DNA of 64,000 bases from Cellulomonas composti. Its GTDB lineage: Bacteria > Actinomycetota > Actinomycetes > Actinomycetales > Cellulomonadaceae. The position numbers and the translations under genes were made by a program. The notes below the pieces were generated by a model. The model worked only from the letters and a program-made list of their open reading frames with translations, was not told the DNA's origin and made no database searches. Of this stretch, positions 24,723 through 33,932 are shown piece by piece. Numbering within the stretch: the stretch's first letter is position 1; every line of letters starts with the position of its first letter. The stretch is taken from contig NZ_BJWG01000002.1 in the NCBI RefSeq assembly GCF_007990245.1, forward strand, positions 300,926 through 364,925. Direction: 5' to 3'.

Positions 24723-27287
24723 CTACTCCGTCGCGATCGCGTCCAGCGGGCGCATCCGGGCCGCCCGGATCGCGGGCCACAGCGCCGCGAGCACCCCGAC
24801 GACGAGCGCGAGCACGACCATCGTCACCAGCCCGCCCCACGGCACGACGAGCGTGTCCAGGCCCTCGTCGGCGTAGACCTGCGGCAGCACCGAGGCGAGC
24901 CCGACGCCCACCACGAGCCCGACGACCGTGCCGAACAGCGCCGTCAGCACCGACTCCACCGTGATCGTCCCCGCGAGCTGCAGGCGTCCGAGGCCGACCG
25001 CACGCAGCAGGCCGATCTCGCGCGTGCGCTCGATCACCGACAGGGCGAGCGTGTTGACGATGCCCAGCACCGCGATGACCAGCGACAGTCCGAGCAGCGC
25101 GTACAGGATCACCAGGAGCTGGTCGACCTGCCCGGCGATCTGCGCGACGAACTCGTCCTGGTCCTGCACGGACACGACGACGTAGGGCGCGACGGCCGCC
25201 GTCACCGCGGCGCGCAGGTCCGCCTGGCTCACGCCGGGCGCGGCGTCGACGAACACGGTGTCGAGCAGCTGCGCCTCGCCGGGAGCGATCTCGTCGAGCA
25301 CCTCGTCGGAGACGACGACCGACGAGCCGAGGACGCGGCTCTCGAACACCGCCCCGACGGTCAGCTCACGCGTCGAGGTCGCCGTCTGCACGACGACGGT
25401 GTCGCCGACCGCCCAGCCGTCGCCCGCGTTGTTCGAGTTGACCAGCGCGGTGTCGTCGTCGAGCGTGCCGAGGTCGCCGCTCGTCACGTCGACCATGAGC
25501 GTGCTGCCGAGCGCTCCCGGGGCCACCCCCGCGACACCCCCGGTGTCCTCGGGCGTCGGCGTGACGCCGGGCGCGGGGGAGACCCCCGCGTACGTGAACG
25601 CCACAGGCACGGTGTCGCCGACCTCGGGCAGCGCCGCGACGTCCTCGGCCGCCCCGCCCGGGATGGTGAACGTCGCCGAGCGCAGCACCAGGTCGGCGTC
25701 CGTGGAGCTCTCGACGACGCTCGCGACCGACGCCTGCGCGGTCGCGGCGATCACGGAGACCGCGCCGACGAGCGCCATGCCGATCATGAGCGCGCCCGCG
25801 GTGTTCGCGGTGCGGCGGGGGTTGCGCGTGACGTTGCCGTGCGCGAGCTTGCCGATCGGCTTGAGGAGCGCGACGAACGGCGCGGCCATGACCCGCAGGA
25901 CGGCACGCGCGAGCGTCGGCGAGGCCACCAGCACGCCGACGAGCACGAGCACGGCACCGAGGCCGAGGGCGCTCTCCGCCACCTTCGAGTCCGGCTGCAG
26001 GGCCGCGGCGACCACGCCGGCCGCGCCGGCGACGACCATCGCGGCGCCCACGACGAAGCGCGCGCGCAGCGACCGCTCCCGCACCGAGATCTCACCGCGC
26101 ATCGCCTCGACGGGCGCGACGAGCGCCGCCGTGCGCGCGGGGAATGCGGAGGCCACCGCCGAGACGACCGTCCCGAGCACGAGGCAGCCGACCACGGTCG
26201 ACGTGCTCAGCGGGATGTCGGACGTCAGGTCCATCCCCACGCCGGCGAGCACCTTGCGCAGCAGCGCGACCAGCCCGAGCCCGCCGAGGACGCCGAAGGC
26301 CGACCCCGCGAGCCCGACGACCGCGGCCTGCCCGACGACGACCCCGAACACCTGCGCCGGCGACGCCCCGACCGCCCGCAGCAGCGCGAACTCGCGCACC
26401 CGCTGCCGCACCGACATCGCGAACGTGTTCGCGATGAGGAACCCGCCGACGAACAGCGCGATCACCGCGAAGATCAGCAGGAACGTCGTGACGAACCCGA
26501 GCATCTCGCCGATGTCCTCCTGCAGGTCCGCCCGCAGGTCGTCGCCCGTGACCGCCGTCGTGCCGGCGCCGTCCGGCAGGCCGGGCAGCGCTTCCGACAG
26601 GTTCGCGACGAGGGTCTGCTGACTGACGTCGGCGGCGGCGTACACCGCGATCGAGGCGATCGTCCCGTCGGGCGCGAAGTCGGCCATCGCCGTCGCGGAG
26701 TCCATCAGCACGATCGTCGCCCCCGCCATCGGCCCACCGGCCGCCGCGTCGCCGACGACCTCGACCTCGCGCACCTCACCCGCGACCACGAGCCGCGTGC
26801 GGTCGCCGATCGTCAGACCCGACGAGTCGAGCGTCGCGGACTCGAGCGCGACCTCGTCGGCCGCAGCGGGTGCGCGGCCCTCGACGATCGTCAGGCTCGG
26901 GTCGCGTTCGTCGAACGCCATGCCGAAGCTGGGCGCCTGCGTCGACTGGACCGCCGTCCCGTCGGCCCCGACGAGCACGACCGTGCCGCTGACCTCGGGC
27001 AGCGCGAGGCGCACACCGTCGACCCCGGACACCTGGTCCACGAGCTCGACCGGGAACGGGTTGCGCGTCTCACCGACGCCGGTGGCGCTGGCGGCGACCT
27101 CGTTCGCGCCGCGTACGTACGCGTCGGCCGGCGCGGAGGCCTCCACGATCCCGTCGAACGTCGAGCCGAGCATCGTGCGCAGGCTGAACGTGCCCGCGAC
27201 GAACGCGATGCCGAGCGCGACCGCCAGCACGGAGAGCAGGAAGCGGACGGCGTGCGCACGCACGCCACGCAACGTGACGCGCAGCAT
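24723..27287 (-). CDS. FtsX/MacB-family ABC transporter permease
   Basis: 854 residues with the two-unit layout of large FtsX permeases: a signal-anchor segment (residues ~15-35), a MacB_PCD-like extracytoplasmic domain to ~250, three membrane segments (about 260-400), further segments near 420-490, a second periplasmic-type domain (500-720), and three final segments with LALSVIERTREIGLLRAVGL and the ending PLDAIATE. These exporters move lipids, lipoproteins or peptides, or drive cell-wall hydrolases. The ATG overlaps the stop of the ATPase gene by one base. Confidence 0.9.
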   Translation of the reverse strand: MLRVTLRGVRAHAVRFLLSVLAVALGIAFVAGTFSLRTMLGSTFDGIVEASAPADAYVRGANEVAASATGVGETRNPFPVELVDQVSGVDGVRLALPEVSGTVVLVGADGTAVQSTQAPSFGMAFDERDPSLTIVEGRAPAAADEVALESATLDSSGLTIGDRTRLVVAGEVREVEVVGDAAAGGPMAGATIVLMDSATAMADFAPDGTIASIAVYAAADVSQQTLVANLSEALPGLPDGAGTTAVTGDDLRADLQEDIGEMLGFVTTFLLIFAVIALFVGGFLIANTFAMSVRQRVREFALLRAVGASPAQVFGVVVGQAAVVGLAGSAFGVLGGLGLVALLRKVLAGVGMDLTSDIPLSTSTVVGCLVLGTVVSAVASAFPARTAALVAPVEAMRGEISVRERSLRARFVVGAAMVVAGAAGVVAAALQPDSKVAESALGLGAVLVLVGVLVASPTLARAVLRVMAAPFVALLKPIGKLAHGNVTRNPRRTANTAGALMIGMALVGAVSVIAATAQASVASVVESSTDADLVLRSATFTIPGGAAEDVAALPEVGDTVPVAFTYAGVSPAPGVTPTPEDTGGVAGVAPGALGSTLMVDVTSGDLGTLDDDTALVNSNNAGDGWAVGDTVVVQTATSTRELTVGAVFESRVLGSSVVVSDEVLDEIAPGEAQLLDTVFVDAAPGVSQADLRAAVTAAVAPYVVVSVQDQDEFVAQIAGQVDQLLVILYALLGLSLVIAVLGIVNTLALSVIERTREIGLLRAVGLGRLQLAGTITVESVLTALFGTVVGLVVGVGLASVLPQVYADEGLDTLVVPWGGLVTMVVLALVVGVLAALWPAIRAARMRPLDAIATE

Positions 27288-28078
27288 CAGTGCACCCGCG
27301 CGGCGGAGGCCGCGGACTCGTCGCGCGAGAGGGCCGCGAGCCGCTCGAGCACGCTCTCGGCGGTCGGGTCGCGCAGCTCGTCGACGATCCGTCCGTCGGC
27401 GAGGAACAGCACCCGGTCGGCGTAGGAGGCAGCCGTCGGGTCGTGCGTGACCATCACGACGGACTGCCCGAGGTCGTCGACGCTGCGGCGCAGGAAGCCG
27501 AGCACGTCACGCGCCGACGACGAGTCGAGGTTGCCCGTCGGCTCGTCGGCGAACACCACCGCGGGCCGCGTGACGAGCGCGCGGGCGCACGCGACGCGCT
27601 GCTGCTGGCCGCCGGACAGCTCGCCGGGCTTGTGGCTGAGCCGGTCCTGCAGGCCGACCGCGCGCACGACCGCGTCCAGGTGGTCGCGGTCCACGGGCCG
27701 CCGCGCGATGTCCAGCGGCAGCGTGATGTTCTCCAGCGCGGTGAGCGTCGGCACGAGGTTGAACGCCTGGAACACGAACCCGAGCCGGTTGCGGCGCAGC
27801 TTCGTCAGATGCCGTTCGGACATCTCGGAGACGGTCTCGCCGTCCACGACGACCGAGCCCGAGGTCGGCCGGTCCAGGCCCGCCATGCAGTGCATGAGCG
27901 TCGACTTGCCGGAGCCCGACGGCCCCATGGTCGCGGTGAGTCGGCCGCGCTCGAAGTCGACGTCGATGCCCGCGAGCGCATGCACGGCGGTCTCGCCGCC
28001 GCCGTACGTCTTGACGAGCCCGCGGGCCGAGGCGATGGGAAGGGTCACGCCGGCATCCGGCGTTGTCTGCTGGGTCAC
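27287..28078 (-). CDS. ABC transporter ATPase, MacB/LolD type
   Basis: 263 residues from the GTG at 28078 (MTQQTTPDAG); the frame is open further upstream and the start is uncertain because GAAGG is too close. Walker A GPSGSGKST, Q-loop FVFQAFNLVPTLTALEN, signature LSGGQQQRVACARAL, Walker B VVFADEPTGNLD, switch VMVTHDP. FQxFNLVPxLTAxEN and EPTGNLD are hallmarks of the ATPases that pair with FtsX-type permeases, such as the one coupled downstream. Cargo unknown. Confidence 0.9.
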   Translation of the reverse strand: MTQQTTPDAGVTLPIASARGLVKTYGGGETAVHALAGIDVDFERGRLTATMGPSGSGKSTLMHCMAGLDRPTSGSVVVDGETVSEMSERHLTKLRRNRLGFVFQAFNLVPTLTALENITLPLDIARRPVDRDHLDAVVRAVGLQDRLSHKPGELSGGQQQRVACARALVTRPAVVFADEPTGNLDSSSARDVLGFLRRSVDDLGQSVVMVTHDPTAASYADRVLFLADGRIVDELRDPTAESVLERLAALSRDESAASAARVH

Positions 28079-28256
28079 CCTTCGATGATCCCGACCCCGG
28101 GGCGTCAGCACGATCGGGTACTCCCCCCAGATCGACCCTGAACCTCGTCGGATCCGGGTCGGGGTCGATCCGGGGACCACCCGTGGGACGTTCGTCCTCT
28201 CGCGCACCCCGCCCAGCCGGACCGCGGGTGACGCGTGCGGCCTCTACGCTGGCGGC

Positions 28257-28877
28257 ATGGCCCGCTACCTGGAGGTCCATCCGCACGACCCGCAGCCGCG
28301 GGCCGTCGCGCAGGTGGTCGACATCCTGCGCGCAGGTGGCGTGATCGCCTACCCCACGGACTCCTGCTACGCGCTCGGCACGACGATGGGCTCGCACGAC
28401 GGACCCGAACGGATCCGACGACTGCGGCACCTCGACGACCGGCACCACTTCACGCTCGTGTGCGCCGACTTCGCGCAGCTCGGCCATCTCGTCCATCTGG
28501 ACAACTCCGCGTTCCGCGCGATCAAGGCCGCGACGCCTGGCCCCTACACGTTCGTCCTGCCCGCGACGCCCGAGGTCCCACGCCGGCTCTCGCACCCGAA
28601 GAAGCGGTCCGTCGGCGTGCGCATCCCGGACCACCCGGTCGCGGTGGCGATCGTCCGCGAGCTGGGCGAGCCGCTGTTGTCGTCGTCCCTGCTCATGCCC
28701 GGCCACGAGTGGCCGATGACCGAGGGCTGGCAGATCAAGGAGGAGCTCGACCACGACCTCGACGCCGTGGTCGACGCCGGCGACTGCGGCACGACTCCGA
28801 CGACCGTCGTCGACTGGACCTCGGGCGCACCGGAGGTCGTGCGCGAGGGTGCGGGGGACCCCAGCCGCTTCGAGTGA
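28257..28877 (+). CDS. YciO/YrdC-family protein (threonylcarbamoyl-AMP synthase-like)
   Basis: 206 residues. VIAYPTDSCYALGTTM near residue 30, a KR-poor loop ERIRRLRHLDDRHHFTLVCADF, PGPYTFVLPAT near 92 and RSVGVRIPDHP near 120 define the Sua5/YciO/YrdC fold. HHFTLVCADFAQLG and KKRSVGVRIPDHP match the YciO branch rather than the main TsaC/Sua5 enzyme of t6A37 tRNA modification, which usually has KxR and SxN signatures. It could act on threonylcarbamoyl-AMP formation weakly or in another tRNA-linked step. Divergent from the ABC exporter. Confidence 0.82.
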   Translation: MARYLEVHPHDPQPRAVAQVVDILRAGGVIAYPTDSCYALGTTMGSHDGPERIRRLRHLDDRHHFTLVCADFAQLGHLVHLDNSAFRAIKAATPGPYTFVLPATPEVPRRLSHPKKRSVGVRIPDHPVAVAIVRELGEPLLSSSLLMPGHEWPMTEGWQIKEELDHDLDAVVDAGDCGTTPTTVVDWTSGAPEVVREGAGDPSRFE

Positions 28878-28916
28878 CCGCGGCTCGGGGTGGGACCGGC
28901 TCAGGGTGGGACCGGC

Positions 28917-29420
28917 TCAGACGTCGCGCAGGGCCTCGGTCACGAAGCGCGCGGAGCGCTCGCGCAGGCCCTCGATCCTCCTGGCCACCAGGATCTGCCG
29001 GGTCTCGTCGTCGTTGCCGGCCTCCGTGCGCGTCGGCGGTCGCCGGACGTTGGCCGAGCAGGTGAAGTGCGTGCAGATCAGCGTGCCGACGGTGTTGCCG
29101 CGCCGACCGGACGCGCCCGCCCGACGTGCCACGTACAGGCTCACGTCGTCGGTCACGACGACGTCCTCGCACCACGCGCACACCGCGCGCCGACGGACGC
29201 GCTCCTTGGCGTCGGTGGAGCGCAGCAGCACGCCGGTCGGCTCGCCGTCGAGCGGCACGATCGCGTAGGCCACGAGCGGCGCCTTGCGGTCGCGCCACCC
29301 GAGGTAGTCGAGCCGCTCCCAGTCCATGGCGTCCAGGTCGGGCAGGACCGCGTTCGTGGCCTCGCGCCGCGACGCGTTCACGAACGACGCGCGGAGCTGC
29401 TTCTCGGTCAGGGGTTCCAT
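28917..29420 (-). CDS. FBP (FusB-like) EF-G-binding zinc-finger protein
   Basis: 167 residues from the ATG at 29420 ([21 protein letters not shown]), with GAGGA upstream; the frame is open further 5'. It has a helical N-terminus and the C-terminal treble clef of elongation-factor-G-binding proteins: CAWCEDV near residue 77, then [17 protein letters not shown] near 115, giving four Cys for zinc. FusB-class proteins bind EF-G and release it from stalled ribosomes, which gives fusidic acid resistance; actinobacterial members are chromosomal and their role is less clear. An EF-G2-like gene lies about 4 kb upstream on the other strand. Confidence 0.8.
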   Translation of the reverse strand: MEPLTEKQLRASFVNASRREATNAVLPDLDAMDWERLDYLGWRDRKAPLVAYAIVPLDGEPTGVLLRSTDAKERVRRRAVCAWCEDVVVTDDVSLYVARRAGASGRRGNTVGTLICTHFTCSANVRRPPTRTEAGNDDETRQILVARRIEGLRERSARFVTEALRDV

Positions 29421-29591
29421 GGGTCCTCGGTCGTCGGACGGTGTCATCGGACGGGTGCCGGCCGCGCCCCACGCGGCGCGGACCATTCTCCCCCGACCTC
29501 CGAGCCGTCACCTCCGAGCCGTCACCACCGAGCCCTCACCACCCGTCAGGCGCCGGGAATGCGGCCGGCGCGCGCGGGCGTTGCCACCGGC

Positions 29592-30029
29592 ATGCCGCTT
29601 TCCGGGGAGTACGCACCGAGCACCTCCGAGCACGCCCGCCGCCAGGCCGAGCTGTACGAGGCCACCGACGGTCGTGAGGGCAACGAGATGCGCGGCCGCC
29701 CGGTCATCATCCTCACCAGCGTCGGAGCCCGTTCGGGGCACCTGCGCAAGACCGCGCTGATGCGCGTGGAGCACGAGGGCCGGTACGCGGTCGTCGCGTC
29801 CAAGGGCGGCGCCCCCGACCACCCCCGCTGGTACCACAACCTCGTCGCGAACCCCCACGTGGAGCTGCAGGACGGTGCGGTCCGGAAGGACTACGACGCG
29901 CACGTGGCCACCGGTGCCGAGCGGGACGAGTGGTGGGCGCGGTCCGTGGCCACGTGGCCCGACTACGACGCCTACCAGGCGCGGACCGAGCGCCAGATCC
30001 CCGTGTTCGTCCTGGTCCCGCGCGACTGA
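29592..30029 (+). CDS. Nitroreductase/deazaflavin (F420)-dependent oxidoreductase family protein
   Basis: 145 residues from the ATG at 29592. The layout is that of the Ddn family of split-barrel F420H2-dependent reductases: [60 protein letters not shown]. TSxGAxSGxxRxTxLM and the WYHNLxANPxV stretch are diagnostic. Such enzymes reduce quinones or nitro compounds with F420H2. Converges with the aquaporin gene. Cofactor use is inferred. Confidence 0.85.
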   Translation: MPLSGEYAPSTSEHARRQAELYEATDGREGNEMRGRPVIILTSVGARSGHLRKTALMRVEHEGRYAVVASKGGAPDHPRWYHNLVANPHVELQDGAVRKDYDAHVATGAERDEWWARSVATWPDYDAYQARTERQIPVFVLVPRD

Positions 30030-30081
30030 TCGACGTCCGGCCGTTCGGTGCCCCGACTCAGCCAGGCAGTCAGCCGAGCAG

Positions 30082-30831
30082 TCAGCCGGGCGGTTCGCCG
30101 AGCAGGAGCTTCCAGCAGCCGACGCCGATCACGCCCGCGACCAGCGGTGCCACGACCGGCACCCAGCCGTAGTGCCAGTCCGAGCCGCCCTTGTGCTTGA
30201 GCGGCAGCAGCGCGTGCACGATGCGCGGGCCCAGGTCGCGCGCCGGGTTCAGCGCCGGGCCGGTCGGTCCGCCGAGGCCCGCGACCAGGCCCCAGACCAG
30301 GAACCCGATGGCCATGTGGGCCACCGCGGGCTCGTTCGTCGTGAGCGGTGAGTTCACGATCGCGAGCGCGCACGAGAACAGCACGACGGACCCGAGCAGC
30401 TCGTTGGCGAAGCCGTTGAGCCGCGAGTGTGCCGCGTTGATCGTCGAGAACGTCGCGAGCACGTCGTCGGGGTTCTCGGTGCGGTCGTAGTACGGCTTGT
30501 GGGTCGCGACGATCGCCAGCTGGCCGGCCATCGCGCCGAGGAGCTGCGCGGTGACGTACGGCGCGACCTCGGACCACGGGAACATCCCCCAGGACGCGAG
30601 TCCGATCGTGAACGCCGGGTTGATGTGGTTGCCGCTGATGCCGCCGAACATGAGCGCCGGGATCATCACGCCGAAGCCGTAGCCCATCGCGATGAGCGAC
30701 CAGCCGCCGCCGTACCCCTTGGAGCCCTTGAGGTGCACGTTCGCGACCGTGCCGTTGCCCAGGATGATGAGGATCGCGGTGCCGATGAACTCGCAGGCCA
30801 ACCGGGTCGCGAGGCTGTACGTCGGATCCAT
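30082..30831 (-). CDS. MIP-family channel, glycerol facilitator type
   Basis: 249 residues with six membrane segments and two half-helix pore loops: NHINPAFTIG (about residue 75) and ALNPARDLGPR (about 198). The Asp after the second NPA-R (NPARD) is the usual mark of aquaglyceroporins, so glycerol or similar polyols are likelier than water alone. N-terminus MDPTYSLATRLACEFIGTAIL is the first membrane helix. No glycerol kinase or regulator is adjacent. Confidence 0.88.
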   Translation of the reverse strand: MDPTYSLATRLACEFIGTAILIILGNGTVANVHLKGSKGYGGGWSLIAMGYGFGVMIPALMFGGISGNHINPAFTIGLASWGMFPWSEVAPYVTAQLLGAMAGQLAIVATHKPYYDRTENPDDVLATFSTINAAHSRLNGFANELLGSVVLFSCALAIVNSPLTTNEPAVAHMAIGFLVWGLVAGLGGPTGPALNPARDLGPRIVHALLPLKHKGGSDWHYGWVPVVAPLVAGVIGVGCWKLLLGEPPG

Positions 30832-30962
30832 GCGCACACCTTGGCAGGCCGCGGGCGTCGCGGTCACGCCCGACCCGCCCCCAGCCCCGGATCCGTGCGA
30901 GCGGCTACCCGTCGCGGCGGTCCGGTCGCGGCCGGCGCCCGCGATGTCGACACCCTGGTGCG

Positions 30963-31670
30963 GTGCACGGCGGGCGGATGGGCGGTCGGGTGGGCGGTCG
31001 GCTGGTGTGGGTGCTCGTCGCGGCGGTCTGCCTCGCGCTCGGGCTCGGGGCGCCCGCGCTCGGGCGCGTGCAGGCGTCCGCACGGCACCCGGTCACCGTC
31101 GCGGACCGCGACGCGGCGCTCGTCGCGCTCGCCACGTTGCGGGTCCGGGGTCCCGACGAGCATGCGGACGCCTACGAGCGCTCGGAGTTCGGCACCGCAT
31201 GGGCGGACGTCGACCGCAACGGGTGCGACACCCGCCAGGACGTGCTGCGTCGCGACCTCGTCGCCGTGACGCTCGACCCCGCCGACGCATGCGTCGTCCT
31301 CTCCGGTTCGCTCGCCGACCCGTACACCGGCCGCACGATCCCCTTCCTCCGGGGTGAGCGCTCCGCGGACGTGCAGATCGACCACGTCGTCGCGCTGGCC
31401 GACGCGTGGGCGTCCGGGGCCGCGCAGTGGTCGCCGGATCGCCGGGAGCGGTTCGCCAACGACCCCGCCAACCTGCTGGCGGTCGACGGACCCGCCAACG
31501 AGGACAAGGGCGCCTCCGACGCCGCGCAGTGGCTCCCGCCCGACCCTGGCTACGGCTGCGTCTACGCGGTCCGGCAGGTCCGGGTGAAGGCCGCGTACGG
31601 GCTGTCGGTCGCGTCCGACGAACGTGCCGCGCTCGCCGCGGCGATCGGGTCCTGCACCGTCACACGCTGA
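30963..31670 (+). CDS. Secreted HNH endonuclease family protein (GmrSD/DUF1524-type)
   Basis: 235 residues. A signal peptide (LVWVLVAAVCLALGLGAPALG) is followed by a domain with WADVDRNGCDTRQDVLRRDL and the HNH core VQIDHVVALADAW, FANDPANLLAVDGPANEDKG, AQWLPP. DHVVAL supplies the catalytic His, and the N-rich part supplies metal binding. These exported proteins occur widely in actinobacteria; nonspecific nuclease activity outside the cell is likely. The GTG at 30963 is one of several possible starts; an ATG lies five codons on. A close paralogue is transcribed towards it 1.8 kb downstream. Confidence 0.8.
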   Translation: MHGGRMGGRVGGRLVWVLVAAVCLALGLGAPALGRVQASARHPVTVADRDAALVALATLRVRGPDEHADAYERSEFGTAWADVDRNGCDTRQDVLRRDLVAVTLDPADACVVLSGSLADPYTGRTIPFLRGERSADVQIDHVVALADAWASGAAQWSPDRRERFANDPANLLAVDGPANEDKGASDAAQWLPPDPGYGCVYAVRQVRVKAAYGLSVASDERAALAAAIGSCTVTR

Positions 31671-31686
31671 TCGCAGCTGCTCGGGC

Positions 31687-32376
31687 TCACGGCTGCTCGA
31701 GCACCACGTCCGTGCCGGTGGCGGTGACAGCGAGCCCGTCGGGCATGACCGAGACCGACGCGAGCGTCATGCCCTCCGGCAGCTCGTCGATCGGCACGCG
31801 CAGGCCCGAGAGCACCGAACCGATCGCGTCCGGAAGGTCGTCGATCGTGATGGTCACGCCGCCGAGCTCGATGTCGACCACGTCGACGACCAGCGCACCG
31901 TCCTCGACGCCCGGCTCGATCGCCGCGGACAGGTCGATGCCGAGCAGCGACCCCGCTACCCGCATCGTCGAGCCGTCGACCGTGAGCGTCAGGTCGAGTC
32001 CGGTCCGCTCCGCGACCACGGTCTGCAGCGACGAGGTCGGCAGGACGGCCACGACCTGCGCCTCACCGACCGTGTACGGCTGGGTCGTCGAGACCGACGT
32101 CCCCTCGAACACCACATCCGTCGCCCGCAGGCCGCCGAGGGTCGCGCCGTCGACCGTCACCGTCATCGTGTCGATGCTGCCGCGCAGGACCTGCGTCAGG
32201 AACGGGAAGCCCCCCATCTCGACCGTCGGCGTGCCGGTGACGTCCTCGAGGTTGTCGACCACGGCCTGCGAGACGCGTTCCTCCGTCGTGCGTGCGATCA
32301 CGCGGTCGGCGGCGACCGCGCCCGCCCCCACGACCGCGACGACGGACACGGCGATGATCCAGCCCTTGGCGCTCAC
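31687..32376 (-). CDS. LmeA/DUF2993-family phospholipid-binding protein
   Basis: 229 residues from the GTG at 32376 (MSAKGWIIAV). An N-terminal membrane anchor or signal (WIIAVSVVAVVGAGAVAADRVI) is followed by a beta-rich domain with PTVEMGGFPFLTQVLRGSIDTMTVTVDGA, which is the FPFLTQ-type signature of DUF2993. A mycobacterial member (LmeA) binds phospholipid in the periplasm and supports lipomannan maturation. It follows the HNH lipoprotein gene by 17 bases on the same strand, so they share a transcript. Confidence 0.83.
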   Translation of the reverse strand: MSAKGWIIAVSVVAVVGAGAVAADRVIARTTEERVSQAVVDNLEDVTGTPTVEMGGFPFLTQVLRGSIDTMTVTVDGATLGGLRATDVVFEGTSVSTTQPYTVGEAQVVAVLPTSSLQTVVAERTGLDLTLTVDGSTMRVAGSLLGIDLSAAIEPGVEDGALVVDVVDIELGGVTITIDDLPDAIGSVLSGLRVPIDELPEGMTLASVSVMPDGLAVTATGTDVVLEQP

Positions 32377-32392
32377 CCGCCCACCGTAGGGG

Positions 32393-33454
32393 TCACGGCG
32401 GCGTCTCACACGCGACGCTGTCGCCGTCGCGGTCCAGCCGCGCCGCGTAGCCGGGGTCGCCGCGGTGCAGCGGCGCCGCCCCGGCGGCCCAGGCCGCAGC
32501 GCAGTTGGCGAACTCCACCACGCCGGCGGGGGCGTCGGTCGAGGGGGACGTCGAGGGGTCGGCCGGTGCGGTGGTGCCCGACGACCCGGGCGACGATCCG
32601 GCCGGTGGTCCGACGACCGCCGGCAGCGGCTCGTCCGGGCAGGTCGCCAGCACGCGTGCGATCGCGTCGCGCTCGGCGGCCGTGACCCACAGGCCGTAGG
32701 CGGTCTTCACCGCGACCTGACGCGCGACGTAGGCGCAGCGCACCGCCTTGTTCGGCGGGAGCCAGGTCGCGGCGTCGCCGTCACCCTTCGACATGTTCGT
32801 CGGGCCGTCGACCGCCAGCAGGTTGCCGGGGTCGTTGGCGAACGCCTCGCGGGTCGCCGCGTCCCATGACTGGGCACCCTTCTGCCAGGAGTCCGACAGT
32901 GCGACGACGTGGTCGATCTGCACGTCGGCCGACGTCGCGATGCCCCGCACGAACGGGACGTCGTGGCCGGTGTACGGGTCGTGCAGCAGACCGCTCGTCA
33001 CGACGCAGTCCGAGCCCGACTCGTAGGTCAGGTCCACCAGGTCGCGCGCCAGGACGTCGTTGCGGGTGTCGCAGCCGTTGCCGTCGACGTCGGCCCACGC
33101 GTCGCCGAACAGCGCCCGGTCGTACCCGGTACGCGGCGCACGGCCCTTGACCGACAGGTCGCCCAGGGCTTCCAGCGCGGTGCCCGCGGCCGCATCGAGG
33201 GGGCTGGGTGTCGCCGCGGGCCGGGTCGGCACGGGCGTCGCACTGCTCTCGCCGGTCCGTCCCGGCCCGTCGGTCGCGCTCGGGGACGCGGTGGCCCGCG
33301 GCTCTGCCCCGGTCTCGGCGCCCGGGGAACAACCCGCGGTGCCGAACGTCAGCGCGACGACCAGGGGGATCAGCACCCCGACGCGTCGGCGGCCCGTGCG
33401 CCGCAATGCCGACGTCCGTGCGTCCGGTGGTGCAAAGGGTGTGGCGCGGGTCAC
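32393..33454 (-). CDS. HNH endonuclease lipoprotein with C-terminal Excalibur domain
   Basis: 353 residues. Arg-rich N-terminus with a lipoprotein signal (lipobox GTAGC), a Ser/Thr/Pro linker to about residue 85, then the same HNH domain as the neighbouring paralogue: WADVDGNGCDTRNDVLARDL, VQIDHVVALSDSWQ, FANDPGNLLAVDGPTNMSKG. After a Pro/Ser linker, the end (FANCAAAWAAGAAPLHRGD, LDRDGDSVACE) is an Excalibur domain with the DxDxDG calcium-binding loop. The protein should be surface-anchored; extracellular nucleic-acid degradation is the likely role. Start GTG at 33454. Confidence 0.87.
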   Translation of the reverse strand: MTRATPFAPPDARTSALRRTGRRRVGVLIPLVVALTFGTAGCSPGAETGAEPRATASPSATDGPGRTGESSATPVPTRPAATPSPLDAAAGTALEALGDLSVKGRAPRTGYDRALFGDAWADVDGNGCDTRNDVLARDLVDLTYESGSDCVVTSGLLHDPYTGHDVPFVRGIATSADVQIDHVVALSDSWQKGAQSWDAATREAFANDPGNLLAVDGPTNMSKGDGDAATWLPPNKAVRCAYVARQVAVKTAYGLWVTAAERDAIARVLATCPDEPLPAVVGPPAGSSPGSSGTTAPADPSTSPSTDAPAGVVEFANCAAAWAAGAAPLHRGDPGYAARLDRDGDSVACETPP

Positions 33455-33499
33455 GTCTCGGTCCTAGCCTGGTGCGTAGTGCGCGACGAGGGGCACACG

Positions 33500-33913
33500 A
33501 TGACGTTCCTGCTGTTGGCCAGCCTGTGCGTGCCGGCACTCATCTTCGGGGCTGTGTGGTCATGGTTCCCGTCGGAGAACGCCACGCCGCGCTGGCGCAC
33601 GGTCGCAGCCGAGCACCTCGAGGCATGGGCGGAGATCCTGCGGAACCGGCACCCGAAGCCCCCGGACCCGTTCGACGCACTGTGGGTGCAGGACCGGCTC
33701 ACCAAGGTCGCCGACCACGTCCGCGAGCTCGAGCTCGACCCGCACCTGTACGCCCGCGCCGAGCGGATCATCGCCACGCAGCTCGCGTACGACCAGCTCC
33801 TCGCGAAAGCGTGCGGCATGGCCGGCGTCGAGGTCGAGGCCCACGCGCTCGGTGACCCCGGCGAGCGGTTCCGCGAGGAGGTCGAGCTGACCTCTCGCGG
33901 CTGGTCCTGGTGA
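33500..33913 (+). CDS. Hypothetical membrane-anchored protein
   Basis: 137 residues from the ATG at 33500, which has GAGGGG six bases upstream. A short hydrophobic N-terminus (MTFLLLASLCVPALIFGAVW) is followed by a charged helical body (WRTVAAEHLEAWAEILRNRH, LTKVADHVRELELDPHLYARAERIIATQLAYDQLLAKACGMAG). No family recognised. It probably sits in the membrane with the helical part in the cytoplasm. Divergent from the HNH lipoprotein gene and converging on sbcC. Confidence 0.65.
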   Translation: MTFLLLASLCVPALIFGAVWSWFPSENATPRWRTVAAEHLEAWAEILRNRHPKPPDPFDALWVQDRLTKVADHVRELELDPHLYARAERIIATQLAYDQLLAKACGMAGVEVEAHALGDPGERFREEVELTSRGWSW

Positions 33914-33932
33914 CGCGGGCTCACCACCTCGG

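Noticed and set aside
28882..28916. GGGTGGGACCGGCTCA direct repeat
   Set aside because: Two copies of a 16-mer in a short spacer; looks like simple slippage and has no further support.
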